NCBI RefSeq assembly: GCF_001969385.1
Contig: NZ_CP014801.1
Coordinates: forward strand, 38,838 to 102,837
Origin: Salipiger profundus
GTDB taxonomy: Bacteria; Pseudomonadota; Alphaproteobacteria; Rhodobacterales; Rhodobacteraceae
Reading direction: 5' to 3'
Length of the DNA: 64,000 nt
A program made the translations under genes and the position numbers. Shown here piece after piece: positions 26,373 to 34,300 of this stretch; position 1 is the first letter of the stretch, and every line of letters begins with the position of its first letter. The notes under the pieces are model-generated. The model searched no databases, was not told where the DNA came from, and was given only the letters and a program-made list of their open reading frames with translations.

Positions 26373-26418
26373 ATGTCCGATAATGCAAAATTATTGGACA
26401 TCATGGAGACCGATAATG
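26373..26418. repeat. Right-end repeats of the Tni module
   Basis: ATGTCCGATAATG (26373-26385) and GAGACCGATAATG (26406-26418) lie after tniQ and before the DUF1403 gene. An inverse-type copy, ATTATTGGACAT, sits between them at 26390-26401. Confidence 0.6.
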
Positions 26419-26477
26419 TGGGGCGGTTAGGTCGCTATTTTCTGGCAGAAAGCGCCGCACAAGTGTAGACTTTGGGC

Positions 26478-27362
26478 ATGACATTTGCCAGCCCGGATCA
26501 CACCAGCGACCTTGACACGCTACCCCGGATGCCCGTCTGGGTCACCTCCGCGCGTGCTGAAACCCTTGAAGATGTTGCGTTTTTGTCGGGCGCGGCCCTC
26601 TCTCAACTGCATCTTGTGCTGGTTCAGGACGGCGTCCCCCATGCCTTGTTGCGGGATCGGCTGGCGTTGCGTGCGGCGGAGGCTTGTGTTGCGTTTTCCG
26701 GTCGTCCCGAGCGGGCAGGGGAGCTGCGCGATGCGGTGCACCTGTTGCGTCCGGGCGATCTCCCCGGTCCGGCCGGCGAAACCTGCCTGGCCTGGCGGCG
26801 CGCGGTTGAGCGGCCGGTGTCAATCAAGGCTCTGGGCCGCGCCTTGCAGACCTTTGAGCCGGGCCAGATCGCCACGTGGCTGGATGCGGGGCAGGGGGCG
26901 CCGGTAGTCCGTGCTGCGATGGTGCTGGAAGCGGTGCAGAGCGAAGCGCCGCGGGCCGATGTGCCCGCGTTGATCCTCGCGGATATAGCCCTCGCCCAAG
27001 CACTCGGTTGGGATCATCTGATGCCGCTGCTGGCGACTGGCCTGAAACGGGCTGACCTGCGCAAGCAAGGCGATGATCTTCGCTTCGCCTGTCATCGCGC
27101 GCTGATCTCCTCGGTGGTCGACGCCGTGCGTCTCGCCGCCGACCTTGCACGTCGGGCGGCGCATCTGAAGACGGTCGCACCCAAGCTGCGGGCCAAGGGG
27201 GCTGGCAACGCGGTCGAGATGTTCCTGACCCGCGATGCTATGGCCCCGTCGGCCTTGCCTTTGCCGGATCGCGCCGCGCGGCGGCTCTGCGATCGGCTGG
27301 TCGACCTCGGCGCGGTGCGCGAGCTGACCGGGCGCGACACCTTTCGGCTTTACGGGGTGTAG
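26478..27362 (+). CDS. DUF1403 family protein
   Basis: This 294-residue protein resembles DUF1403, a mostly helical family found on rhizobial and roseobacter plasmids. Conserved-looking parts are MPVWVTSARAETLEDVAFLS near the start, LILADIALAQALGWDHLMPLLA in the middle and RAARRLCDRLVDLGAVRELTGRDTFRLYG at the end. I chose ATG 26478; TTG 26472 is less likely. It lies 60 bases after the Tni right-end repeats and three bases before scpB, a pairing typical of such plasmids. Its role is unknown, possibly chromosome- or plasmid-structure related through ScpB. Confidence 0.7.
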   Translation: MTFASPDHTSDLDTLPRMPVWVTSARAETLEDVAFLSGAALSQLHLVLVQDGVPHALLRDRLALRAAEACVAFSGRPERAGELRDAVHLLRPGDLPGPAGETCLAWRRAVERPVSIKALGRALQTFEPGQIATWLDAGQGAPVVRAAMVLEAVQSEAPRADVPALILADIALAQALGWDHLMPLLATGLKRADLRKQGDDLRFACHRALISSVVDAVRLAADLARRAAHLKTVAPKLRAKGAGNAVEMFLTRDAMAPSALPLPDRAARRLCDRLVDLGAVRELTGRDTFRLYGV

Positions 27363-27364
27363 CG

Positions 27365-27961
27365 ATGGCAAAGGATCGCTCTGAACCAGACCTGGATCGC
27401 GAGTTGACTGACCTGCCGCCGGAGCTGCGCTGGCGGGAATGGATGCGCCGCATCGAGGCGGTGCTGTTTGCCTCGGCATCGCCGGTCCCGCGAGACGACC
27501 TGGCCCGCGTGGTGGGGAAGGGGGCCTCAGTCGACCTCCTGGTTGAGGATCTCGCCGCCGAGCTGGAGGGGCGGGCCTTCGAGGTCGCCCAAGTCGCCAG
27601 CGGCTGGATGTTCCGGACGCGGGCCGCTTACGCGCCGGCGATCCGCGCTGCGGCGGACGTCGGGGATCAATTACTGGATCTGAAGGAGTTCGACGTCGCG
27701 GTCCTGGCAGCAATCGCATATCACCAGCCGATTACGCGCGACGGGCTCAAGGATATCTTCGGCAAAGATATCAGTCGTGACCTGATTGGTCGGCTGCATG
27801 CGCGCGACTTGATCGGGACCGGGCCACGATCGCCGCGTCGCGGTGCGCCCTATACCTTCGTCACCACCGAGCAGTTCCTTGTTGCGTTCGGGTTCGAGAG
27901 CTTGCGTGATCTGCCCGATCGGGAGCAGCTTGTTGATGCGGGCGTGGTCGGTTCTTCATGA
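27365..27961 (+). CDS. ScpB-like SMC-associated protein
   Basis: This 198-residue protein resembles ScpB, a winged-helix subunit of the SMC condensin complex. The N-terminal winged helix shows RRIEAVLFASASPVPRDDLA and the second one DVAVLAAIAYHQPITRDGLK, ending with FVTTEQFLVAFGFESLRDLP. No ScpA or SMC gene is present in the window, so it must work with chromosomal partners or with DUF1403. It lies two bases after the DUF1403 gene and should share its transcript. Confidence 0.8.
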   Translation: MAKDRSEPDLDRELTDLPPELRWREWMRRIEAVLFASASPVPRDDLARVVGKGASVDLLVEDLAAELEGRAFEVAQVASGWMFRTRAAYAPAIRAAADVGDQLLDLKEFDVAVLAAIAYHQPITRDGLKDIFGKDISRDLIGRLHARDLIGTGPRSPRRGAPYTFVTTEQFLVAFGFESLRDLPDREQLVDAGVVGSS

Positions 27962-27991
27962 GAGCGATGCGGTGTTCGCATGCTGTGACCC

Positions 27992-28044
27992 GTTTACACG
28001 ATCTAAACGAATTTCGAATATTTCGAGTGTTGCGATTGTTTCGA
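27992..28044. promoter_or_regulatory. Operator-like repeats upstream of the PIN toxin-antitoxin pair
   Basis: An inverted repeat with arms GTTTA and TAAAC (27992-28008) is followed by three TTTCGA hexamers at 28012, 28021 and 28039. Such clusters are typical autoregulatory sites of toxin-antitoxin promoters. Function is inferred. Confidence 0.4.
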
Positions 28045-28094
28045 ATGACGGATAGCCTATATCCAACACGAGACGAGAGAACCGGAGAGAGAAG

Positions 28095-28559
28095 ATGAAC
28101 GCCCTCAGAAAAGAGGCGTTCTTTGATCGTTTGCCCGACGAGGTCGAGATCAAGAACGCCGAACAACTCAGAACGATTGTCGCCTCCCAGATCAAGGAAG
28201 GCGAACCGACAAAGCTGTCGCTCGCCCTGGAAGGCGGCGAAGTTCGCACCGTGACGCTTGCGCCCGCCCTGACGGCTTCGCTGCTCGAGGTGCTGCGGCT
28301 TGTGTCGAGCGGTCGCGGGTTTCGGATGATCCCCGTCGAGTCAGAGCTGACCACACAGCAGGCCGCGGACCTTCTCAATGTGTCCCGTCCGTTCTTGGTG
28401 AAGCTTCTCGAGGAAGGCGAGATTCCGTTTGCGAAGACCGGCCGTCATCGCCGAGTTCGTGCCGACGATCTCTTTGCCTACAAGGAGAAGCGTGATGCGT
28501 CTCGCTCGGGTGCTTTGAGTGACCTTGCCGCAATGGATGCGGAAGAAGGTCTTGTATGA
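28095..28559 (+). CDS. Excisionase-type HTH antitoxin
   Basis: This 154-residue protein carries a MerR/excisionase-like helix-turn-helix (about residues 95-140): LTTQQAADLLNVSRPFLVKL, then LEEGEIPFAKTGRHRRVRAD and DLFAYKEKRD. Proteins of this form precede PIN-domain genes in toxin-antitoxin pairs. GGAGAGAAG lies before the ATG. Its end overlaps the PIN gene start by four bases (ATGA). It should neutralise the PIN protein and repress the operon. Confidence 0.8.
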   Translation: MNALRKEAFFDRLPDEVEIKNAEQLRTIVASQIKEGEPTKLSLALEGGEVRTVTLAPALTASLLEVLRLVSSGRGFRMIPVESELTTQQAADLLNVSRPFLVKLLEEGEIPFAKTGRHRRVRADDLFAYKEKRDASRSGALSDLAAMDAEEGLV

Positions 28560-29131
28560 GCCGATACGCTGATCGGTTCACGGCTCTCCTCGATGCCTGC
28601 GTTCTTGGCGGCGCGCTTCGAAGAAACATGCTCCTAAGCTTGGCCGAGGCCGGTTTGTTCCGGCCTCGGTGGAGCAGTCGCATTCTTGACGAGACTCAGA
28701 AGGCAATCACCCAGATTACCAAGGGCGAAACCGATGGTTCCCGGCAAAGGGCGGCAATCGAAGCGGCCTTCCCCGAAGCTCTGGTGACAGGCTATGAGAT
28801 CTTCGAAGGCAAGCTCGCACTGCCCGATCCTGGCGACAACCACGTGCTGGCAGCAGCCATCACAACGTCTGCCTCTGTCATCGTGACGGACAATCTCGCG
28901 GACTTTCCATCGGCGGCTTTGGACCCGCACGCCATCCAGGCGATTTCCGCCGACGACTTCATCGCCGATACAATCGAGCTGGATCCCTCAGAGGCCATTC
29001 TGGCCCTGCGCCGCATGCGGGAGCGTTTCAAAAATCCGGCGCTTGATGTTGCGGCTTTGATTCACAAGTCAGAAGCGCAGGGCCTATTGCAGGTTGCAAC
29101 CTTCATGGACGAGTACCAGTCGTTCCTGTGA
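28556..29131 (+). CDS. PIN-domain toxin
   Basis: This 191-residue protein is a PIN-fold nuclease. The first acidic residue is in FTALLDACVLGG near residue 13, Glu in SSRILDETQKAI near 41, and the later Asp residues are in LPDPGDNHVLAAAI and SVIVTDNLADFP. These four positions should bind metal and cut RNA. It overlaps the antitoxin gene. Its last codons read MDEYQSFL; a diverged copy of this 3' end and the following bases recurs at 31180-31275, beyond the AbiE module. Confidence 0.82.
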   Translation: MSRYADRFTALLDACVLGGALRRNMLLSLAEAGLFRPRWSSRILDETQKAITQITKGETDGSRQRAAIEAAFPEALVTGYEIFEGKLALPDPGDNHVLAAAITTSASVIVTDNLADFPSAALDPHAIQAISADDFIADTIELDPSEAILALRRMRERFKNPALDVAALIHKSEAQGLLQVATFMDEYQSFL

Positions 29132-29171
29132 GGAGACGATTGGTGGATGTCATAGCATGGGCATCCAGTAC

Positions 29172-29226
29172 TGTCGGCGATTGTGGCCAGCTTTAGGCCC
29201 CGCCGGACGTGCTAAGCGGTCTGTAG
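29172..29226. repeat. Direct repeat, copy A (after PIN gene)
   Basis: GTCGGCGATTGTGGCC and GACGTGCTAAGCGGTC lie between the PIN gene and abiEii. A diverged copy is at 31228-31275, on the other side of the AbiE module and overlapping the end of the patatin gene. Confidence 0.65.
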
Positions 29227-29250
29227 TATTCTGTCATCTCTGATCCATCT

Positions 29251-30168
29251 TCAGCCGAGGAGCCTCTCCAGCTCTTCCCCTTGGGCGGCATGCTTCTTGG
29301 GGTTTTCTGCTTTCAGCTTGTTCACGTTGATGAGCTTCCATCTGACCGCTGGAAGCTCGGCCGCTTGAGGGCGGTCGATCGCGTCGAAGTCGGGATCGCC
29401 TTCATGCAGGGTCCTCAGAAACCTCTTCGCGTTTTCATCTATGCGGGATTGGATGTCCCCAATCAGGCGGTCGCGTGTTGCGACCAAATCTGGAAGGTCG
29501 ACCGCTTCCTTCGTCATGCCCTCAAATTCCCGGACATAGGGCTGCCTCAGATCGATCAGGTTTGGGTTCAGCAATTCGTGCGGTGGGCGCGGTGAACACG
29601 CTACATAGATCAGGAAAGTGCGGAACAACGCGTCGGTAAACCCTTCGTTCTCGTAGAGCAGTTTAACGTCGTAGAGGTCTCGCGGGTGCTGGCGATCAAG
29701 GGCCGCATGGAGCTTGCCGCCGAACAAATCCCCGAAGGATACGATGTTCATCGTCGCATATCCGAACGCCTCCTCGACGGCTTCGGAGACTTCGCGTTGT
29801 TCCGGATCATGCACGACGCCCCGGGTAACGGGGGAGGTTTCGATTTTGATTTCGGCTGTGCCGAGGCGGGCGAGCGCACGCGTAGCCCCACCGCCACCGC
29901 CGGCAATGCGCTGAGCTTTGGCGCCGGTGATGCCGCCTTCGATGGCGGCGGCGATCCGGTCCATCGCGTCGTTGATCTCGACGAGGCTTTCGGCGCGGTC
30001 CTTGACAGGCAGATAGGTCAAATCGATATCGACCGAGAGGCGCGGAAGGTCGCGATAGAAGAGGTTGATGGCCGTCCCGCCCTTGAGAGCAAATATCTCC
30101 TCCTTCGCGACATACGGGAGTATGCGCACGAGCAGGGCTACTTGGGCGGCATAGTCTTCACGCGCCAT
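29251..30168 (-). CDS. abiEii: AbiEii/AbiGii family nucleotidyltransferase toxin
   Basis: This 305-residue protein is a DUF1814-type nucleotidyltransferase, the toxin of the type IV AbiE system, linked to abortive phage infection. Motif I is FALKGGTAINLFY (residues 27-39) and the metal-binding pair is SVDIDLTY with Asp 47 and Asp 49. Motif III-like SFGDLFGGKLHAALDRQHPR and DLYDV follow. I chose ATG 30168; the frame is open upstream. It overlaps the AbiEi gene by 11 bases. The toxin is thought to modify tRNA or a related target. Confidence 0.88.
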   Translation of the reverse strand: MAREDYAAQVALLVRILPYVAKEEIFALKGGTAINLFYRDLPRLSVDIDLTYLPVKDRAESLVEINDAMDRIAAAIEGGITGAKAQRIAGGGGGATRALARLGTAEIKIETSPVTRGVVHDPEQREVSEAVEEAFGYATMNIVSFGDLFGGKLHAALDRQHPRDLYDVKLLYENEGFTDALFRTFLIYVACSPRPPHELLNPNLIDLRQPYVREFEGMTKEAVDLPDLVATRDRLIGDIQSRIDENAKRFLRTLHEGDPDFDAIDRPQAAELPAVRWKLINVNKLKAENPKKHAAQGEELERLLG

Positions 30169-30997
30169 CACCACGTTCCTTTCTTGCAAACTCTTCCGGC
30201 ACCATGATCCTGTAGCGCGGATGTATCTTGCCGCCTTTGACCAATGCGCGATCCCCGCTGCCGAGGTCGAAGTCTTCTGGATCGAGACGCTTGCGCCAAG
30301 CATGGTCGTGGCGGTCGGCGAACACGAAGAACAGGCGTTTGACCTTGATCTTCTTGCAACTTCTGAGCAGTGCCGAGAGGGTTCTTGGGCGCAACGTCGT
30401 CAGGCTTTCGAACACCATGTCGAGGTTGTGAAAGCTCTCCTGATCCGGCAACTCGTCCAGCGCCTCAAAGATCGCGCGTTCCGGCGAGGACATCACCAGT
30501 TTCCAGTCCCATGGCAGGGACGATGCTGTCTCGTTGAGATTTTTTCGTGCGTCATTGACACCCAACTCTGGATCGGAGAACAGCGATACGCTGCGTGTGC
30601 GGAGTTCGGCGTTGAGCGGCAGTTTTTCGAGCCAGTTGGGGATTTTTGAGCCGTAGAGCCAGACTGTGCTCTTGTCGCCGAGTGAGAGATAGTGCGCATA
30701 GCCTTGCAGGTCCAATGCCGTCGCCCCCCCGACATGTACAGGGTAGTGCATGATGTGCTGGAGCGAGAGCAGGCAGGTCTTCCAATCGAGCGTATTCGTG
30801 GTGGCGCTGCCTGGTGCCGGGCGGCGGAAGACGCCGCGTCCAAGGCGTTCTAGCCAGCCACGTTGGACATAGGCGTAGGACGAACGCCGGCCTATCCCGT
30901 GGTGCTCAAGCCAGACCGAGTCCACGAGGAACCCCGTGGGAACAGCCTCAAGAAGGCTCTTTAGTTTTTCGTGTTCTTGTCCGCTCATAGGCGACAC
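30158..30997 (-). CDS. abiEi: AbiEi family antitoxin
   Basis: This 279-residue protein matches the AbiEi antitoxin: an N-terminal winged helix with LEHHGIGRRSSYAYVQRGWL, GRGVFRRP, then the AbiEi core VHVGGATALDLQGYAHYL and SSPERAIFEALDELPD. AbiEi binds inverted repeats at its own promoter to repress the pair and counters AbiEii. The promoter should lie in the AT-rich 31000-31100 region. It is transcribed before abiEii, the usual order. Confidence 0.88.
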   Translation of the reverse strand: MSPMSGQEHEKLKSLLEAVPTGFLVDSVWLEHHGIGRRSSYAYVQRGWLERLGRGVFRRPAPGSATTNTLDWKTCLLSLQHIMHYPVHVGGATALDLQGYAHYLSLGDKSTVWLYGSKIPNWLEKLPLNAELRTRSVSLFSDPELGVNDARKNLNETASSLPWDWKLVMSSPERAIFEALDELPDQESFHNLDMVFESLTTLRPRTLSALLRSCKKIKVKRLFFVFADRHDHAWRKRLDPEDFDLGSGDRALVKGGKIHPRYRIMVPEEFARKERGDGA

Positions 30998-31182
30998 AAT
31001 GATATATTTTTAAAGGGACCGCCACTTGTTTCAGTGGAAACCCACAAAATAGTCCGTCAAGGATGGACAAATTTTCTCATTTTCAAAGAGACCGGTGGTT
31101 GTCGGCTCTGAAACTCACCAGCAAAGCAGGGGGGATGCCCTCGAACAGCTGAGAAAACACCCGGCCATGTGGGCTTCGCAGA

Positions 31183-31275
31183 TGAGCGACTACCGGTCGT
31201 TCCTGCGACGAGAAAACCGGTGTTTGTCTATCGGCGAATGTGGCCGACTTTAAGTCCCGCCCGACGTGCTAAGCG
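31183..31275. repeat. Direct repeat, copy B, with PIN-gene tail remnant
   Basis: GACTACCGGTCGTTCCTG near 31188 mirrors the last codons of the PIN gene (DYRSFL against EYQSFL). ATCGGCGAATGTGGCC and GACGTGCTAAGCGGTC follow, matching copy A at 29172-29226. The copy ends inside the last codons of the patatin gene. Confidence 0.6.
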
Positions 31276-32317
31276 GTCCGTGGTAAAATGCAGCCGAAGC
31301 CCGAGGAGCATCAAAGAATGTCTCAAGCCGTTCGGCGTTTTCTTCGACAAGACGTTTCGCCTGCTGCGGAAGTTCGGCACTCGCTCGCGTGAAGTCATCA
31401 AGTGCAATGGGTTCGAGCGTCGGAGCGGATGTCAGACGAAGCATGCGGTCTCGCCCGATCAAAAGTCCGGCCTGTCCAAGGGCGTTCTGGCTTTGCAGGT
31501 GCATCGCGCTCTCGATGATTGTTCTCCAGTGGAACATGCCGCCGCGCTTGATCTGACCGTCAGTCATACGAAGGTCTTGATCGCCACAGCCTAGGCTCAG
31601 GATGTCGATTTTGTGTCTGTCTACGTTGAAACAGCTCATGGCATCGACCAGCACCACCATGACGGGGTTGTTCGCCCAAACACCGCCATCGGCAAAGTGC
31701 CGGGTGCCATTTCGGTAGGTCGAGAAGAATGTCGGCGCGGCTGACGTCGCCAATGCTACCGTGACCAGTTCTTCCTGCCAGTCGAGGCGGAAGTCAGGGT
31801 GGTGCGGGGTCTTGAGGACGTTGACCTCGTTGAACCCATCGAAGGCGGGAATGTTCAAACGCACATTGACGGAGCCCAATGTCCTGTTGCCAAAGCGATC
31901 TCGAAGCGCTCGTTCCAAGGGTTCGCGGTTGTATCGATAGACGGCAAGATCGCGGGCGAACTGGTAAGCGGATCGCATCGCGCGACCAATTCGAGTTGGA
32001 GGAGTCCAAGGCCTGGGAAATATTTCCGACCCGTGGCGCATATAGATTTCGAGAACCTCCTCGGCGCGCATCCCTGCTGCCATGCCGAGCGCGATTATTC
32101 CTCCGGTTGAAGTGCCGGCGATCATGTCGAAGTAGCTGGCTGCCGAACCGCCCTTCAAGAAACGACGCTCGCATTCCGCCAGCACCGCCGCAGGCAGAAT
32201 GCCTTTTATGCCGCCGCCATCAATGGACAGTATGCGAAGATCATCTGCGGGCCATTCGAGTTGATCTCGACGGTGAAAGATGGTGCCCTGCGAGCGGCGG
32301 GATTGAGGTTGTGCCAT
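31250..32317 (-). CDS. capV: CBASS effector: patatin-like phospholipase (CapV type)
   Basis: This 355-residue protein is a patatin-family lipase, the likely killing effector of the CBASS operon, which degrades membrane lipids once activated by a cyclic nucleotide. The oxyanion motif is SIDGGGIKGI (residues 31-40), the nucleophile Ser 70 lies in AGTSTGGI, and the catalytic Asp is in FADGGVWANNP. I chose ATG 32317 because GGAGAG lies eight bases upstream; ATG 32389 would add 24 residues. It overlaps the end of the E2 gene by 77 bases. Its 3' end is part of a direct repeat shared with the abiEii flank. Confidence 0.9.
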   Translation of the reverse strand: MAQPQSRRSQGTIFHRRDQLEWPADDLRILSIDGGGIKGILPAAVLAECERRFLKGGSAASYFDMIAGTSTGGIIALGMAAGMRAEEVLEIYMRHGSEIFPRPWTPPTRIGRAMRSAYQFARDLAVYRYNREPLERALRDRFGNRTLGSVNVRLNIPAFDGFNEVNVLKTPHHPDFRLDWQEELVTVALATSAAPTFFSTYRNGTRHFADGGVWANNPVMVVLVDAMSCFNVDRHKIDILSLGCGDQDLRMTDGQIKRGGMFHWRTIIESAMHLQSQNALGQAGLLIGRDRMLRLTSAPTLEPIALDDFTRASAELPQQAKRLVEENAERLETFFDAPRASAAFYHGPLSTSGGT

Positions 32318-32810
32318 GAAATCTCTCCATAAGTATCGCCAACCTGGATCGCCCGCCTGACGGATTTCTGATGTGTTTGCCGGTCCCAAACCATTTTCCC
32401 GAAGCGAGCCAGCTTTCGTAGCAGCTCAGCCAGTTAGACGCCCAGGGAATGGTCGTATTGCTGATCAGGTCATCTGGCGACCACTGATCCGCTTCGTCGT
32501 CGAAGAGGCAGAGGAATGGCCCCGTACGCTCTATTCGCGGATGTGACACGTAAACATGCGGTAGGGACCCTTCTTTGTTACCGAAACGCCTTTGCAAGGT
32601 CGGCTCAAGAACCTCAACAAGAGGCTGCAGGTACAGGTTTGATCTGCCTTCGAGTAGTAGGGGTTCCGTATATTCGACCTGCAGCCGGTACGTCGTTCTG
32701 TGTGGCTGCAGATGCCCCTCCCAAACGCAAGTTCGCTGGCTCAGCCGGTCGCATGACCATTCGGGATAGACATCGGCCATGTCCGCAATCTGATCACCAA
32801 CAGTTATCAT
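32241..32810 (-). CDS. cap2: CBASS E2-only Cap2-like conjugating enzyme
   Basis: This 189-residue protein looks like the E2 protein of short type II CBASS. The E2-like core has YLQPLVEVLEPTLQRRFG, LPHVYVSHP and then the catalytic-cysteine segment GPFLCLFDDEADQWSPDD with Cys 101. IPWASNWLSCYESWLASGKW follows and is typical of this group. There is no E1 or JAB gene in the operon, which defines the short form. Such E2 proteins form a thioester with the CD-NTase C-terminus and enhance its activity. It overlaps the CD-NTase gene by 17 bases and the patatin gene by 77. The assignment is by motif and operon. Confidence 0.8.
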   Translation of the reverse strand: MITVGDQIADMADVYPEWSCDRLSQRTCVWEGHLQPHRTTYRLQVEYTEPLLLEGRSNLYLQPLVEVLEPTLQRRFGNKEGSLPHVYVSHPRIERTGPFLCLFDDEADQWSPDDLISNTTIPWASNWLSCYESWLASGKWFGTGKHIRNPSGGRSRLAILMERFHGTTSIPPLAGHHLSPSRSTRMARR

Positions 32811-34161
32811 CAGGTACGGTGCCCCCCATGTTCGTATTCGCGCGTGCAGGCCTCACAAGGCCTGGTGCGGATGCGATCCCAGCACCCAGAGCTGGAGCAG
32901 CCAGGGACGAAACTGGTGCCGCAGGTTTCAAATGCCCGCTCGGTGTCATGCCGAGCGCACCATGTTCGAGCTGGACAGTCTGTGCGCGATGATAGGCCTG
33001 CAGAGCGGTCTCGCCGGCCTTTTCGCCGAACAGATCGTCGAACGTTGATTGGATAACCGCAGGATCGAAGCCAACCCGCTTCAGGTTTTCGAAGCGTTCG
33101 ATGAGGGTGAGCAAGTCCGCCGCCCAAAGTTGCTGGTCGCTCCTTTGAGCCGGCCACCGATCGGTAAATAGATCGGGGTAGTGTGCCGGATTGCGAACTT
33201 CCAGCAACCGCAGGTTCTGTTCGGCATTGCGGATCTGCCAGCGCATCCGCTTGGCAATCGCTATCACCTCATCGACCAGGCTATCGTTTGCAGGGCCGGC
33301 ATCGATTGCAATCGCTGCGATAATGACGGCCGGGGGTTTGCGTTTGCCACGGTGATCGTCGTGCTTGCGATAGCGTTTGTCGCGGAACCTCTTGATCAGC
33401 TGCAGGGCAACCACGCGAGGCGATTTCTGGTCGAGCGGGACATGCACCGGCATCGGTTGGGTATCTGCCTTTTGCAACGCCAGACCAGACGTCTCATTTG
33501 AAAGCCGCGTGGCCAGTTCGGTATAGGTTTCGCCATCGACGAGGTAACGACGCGCATCGAAGCGCTTCTGAAACGCCTCGCTGATCTCGACGCGAGCATT
33601 GAAGTGATCGGCAAACCCCTTCGGATTGATCTCCTTGTGGTACCGCTCGTCCGTCTCAGGCTTGTAGTGAAACAAGGTTGCCACGCGTTCTGGTGCCCCA
33701 TCGATGCGAACGACCGGCATCAGATCGACTGTGACGCCGTCCGGGTAGGTAACCGTGACACAGCGACTGTTTTTCTCAATCAGGTAGTCGTAGTACTTGC
33801 TGCCTTTTTCGCCCTTGATCGCTTTGTACAGTTGTTCAAGCACCCATGCCGGATCGGTGCCAGGAGCGATCGCGATCTCGAGCACGGCATCAACGTCGTG
33901 CTGGTCGGTCTTCAGGCGTGACCGAGTCGCGGCGTGGATTGCAAAGCTGCCAGAAGGGTAGATCTCAAGGACCAAATCTTCGAGAGGGCTGCCAGGGCGG
34001 TCGACATGCTGAGCGAGCCCGCGAAAATGGCGGTCGGCTTCGTCGTGCATCGTGCGGGTGATCTGGAGGGCACGTGCAACGTCCATCAGCGCAGCTTCTA
34101 CAGGGTCGATCTCCAGGCCGCGCGCGAAATCTTCGAGGTTCGTCCTGATATTCATCTTCAT
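32794..34161 (-). CDS. cdnTase: CBASS cyclic nucleotide synthase (CD-NTase)
   Basis: This 455-residue cGAS/DncV-like nucleotidyltransferase makes a cyclic oligonucleotide on phage infection. The signature is Gly 71-Ser 72 in IYPSGSFAIHAAT, Asp 89 and Asp 91 in HDVDAVLEI, and the third acid Asp 146 in VTVDLMPV. The C-terminal helical part runs to about residue 400, followed by a flexible alanine- and glycine-rich tail ending DDNCW, with a cysteine second from the end. It is the first gene of the three-gene minus-strand operon and is transcribed away from the HTH-ImmA pair. The nucleotide product cannot be read from sequence. Confidence 0.92.
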   Translation of the reverse strand: MKMNIRTNLEDFARGLEIDPVEAALMDVARALQITRTMHDEADRHFRGLAQHVDRPGSPLEDLVLEIYPSGSFAIHAATRSRLKTDQHDVDAVLEIAIAPGTDPAWVLEQLYKAIKGEKGSKYYDYLIEKNSRCVTVTYPDGVTVDLMPVVRIDGAPERVATLFHYKPETDERYHKEINPKGFADHFNARVEISEAFQKRFDARRYLVDGETYTELATRLSNETSGLALQKADTQPMPVHVPLDQKSPRVVALQLIKRFRDKRYRKHDDHRGKRKPPAVIIAAIAIDAGPANDSLVDEVIAIAKRMRWQIRNAEQNLRLLEVRNPAHYPDLFTDRWPAQRSDQQLWAADLLTLIERFENLKRVGFDPAVIQSTFDDLFGEKAGETALQAYHRAQTVQLEHGALGMTPSGHLKPAAPVSSLAAPALGAGIASAPGLVRPARANTNMGGTVPDDNCW

Positions 34162-34266
34162 CTGCCCCCTCAGGCTTGACGGATTCGCTGATCCGTCTTA
34201 CAGTTTTTGACGTTTTCGTAGGACGGAAAGCGAAAAAAGAAGCCGCGAGCAAGCGGCGAGAATCCT

Positions 34267-34276
34267 ACGATATCGT
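34267..34276. promoter_or_regulatory. Candidate operator in the CBASS/CapH divergent promoter
   Basis: ACGATATCGT is a perfect 10-base palindrome between the CD-NTase and HTH start codons, 24 bases before the HTH ATG. It is a candidate binding site for the neighbouring HTH repressor. Confidence 0.4.
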
Positions 34277-34300
34277 CATACTAACACATGCGGGAGCGTC

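Larger units (their letters stand above)
22595..26418 (+). mobile_element. Tni-type (Mu/Tn7-like) transposition module
   Basis: Three overlapping genes, tniA, tniB and tniQ, form a Tn5053/Tn402-type transposition set. Short related repeats lie on both sides: CATTATCGGACAT at 22663-22675 and a variant at 22595-22607 on the left, and the inverse ATGTCCGATAATG at 26373-26385 with a variant at 26406-26418 on the right. The left and right copies are exact inverses over 13 bases, as expected for transposase-binding end repeats. No resolvase lies between them. Exact termini and target duplication were not determined. Confidence 0.65.

Noticed and set aside
27992..28008. Fourth parS site
   Set aside because: It has GTTTAC at one side only, is 17 instead of 16 bases and lacks the central AG/TG pattern, so it is more likely a toxin-antitoxin operator.
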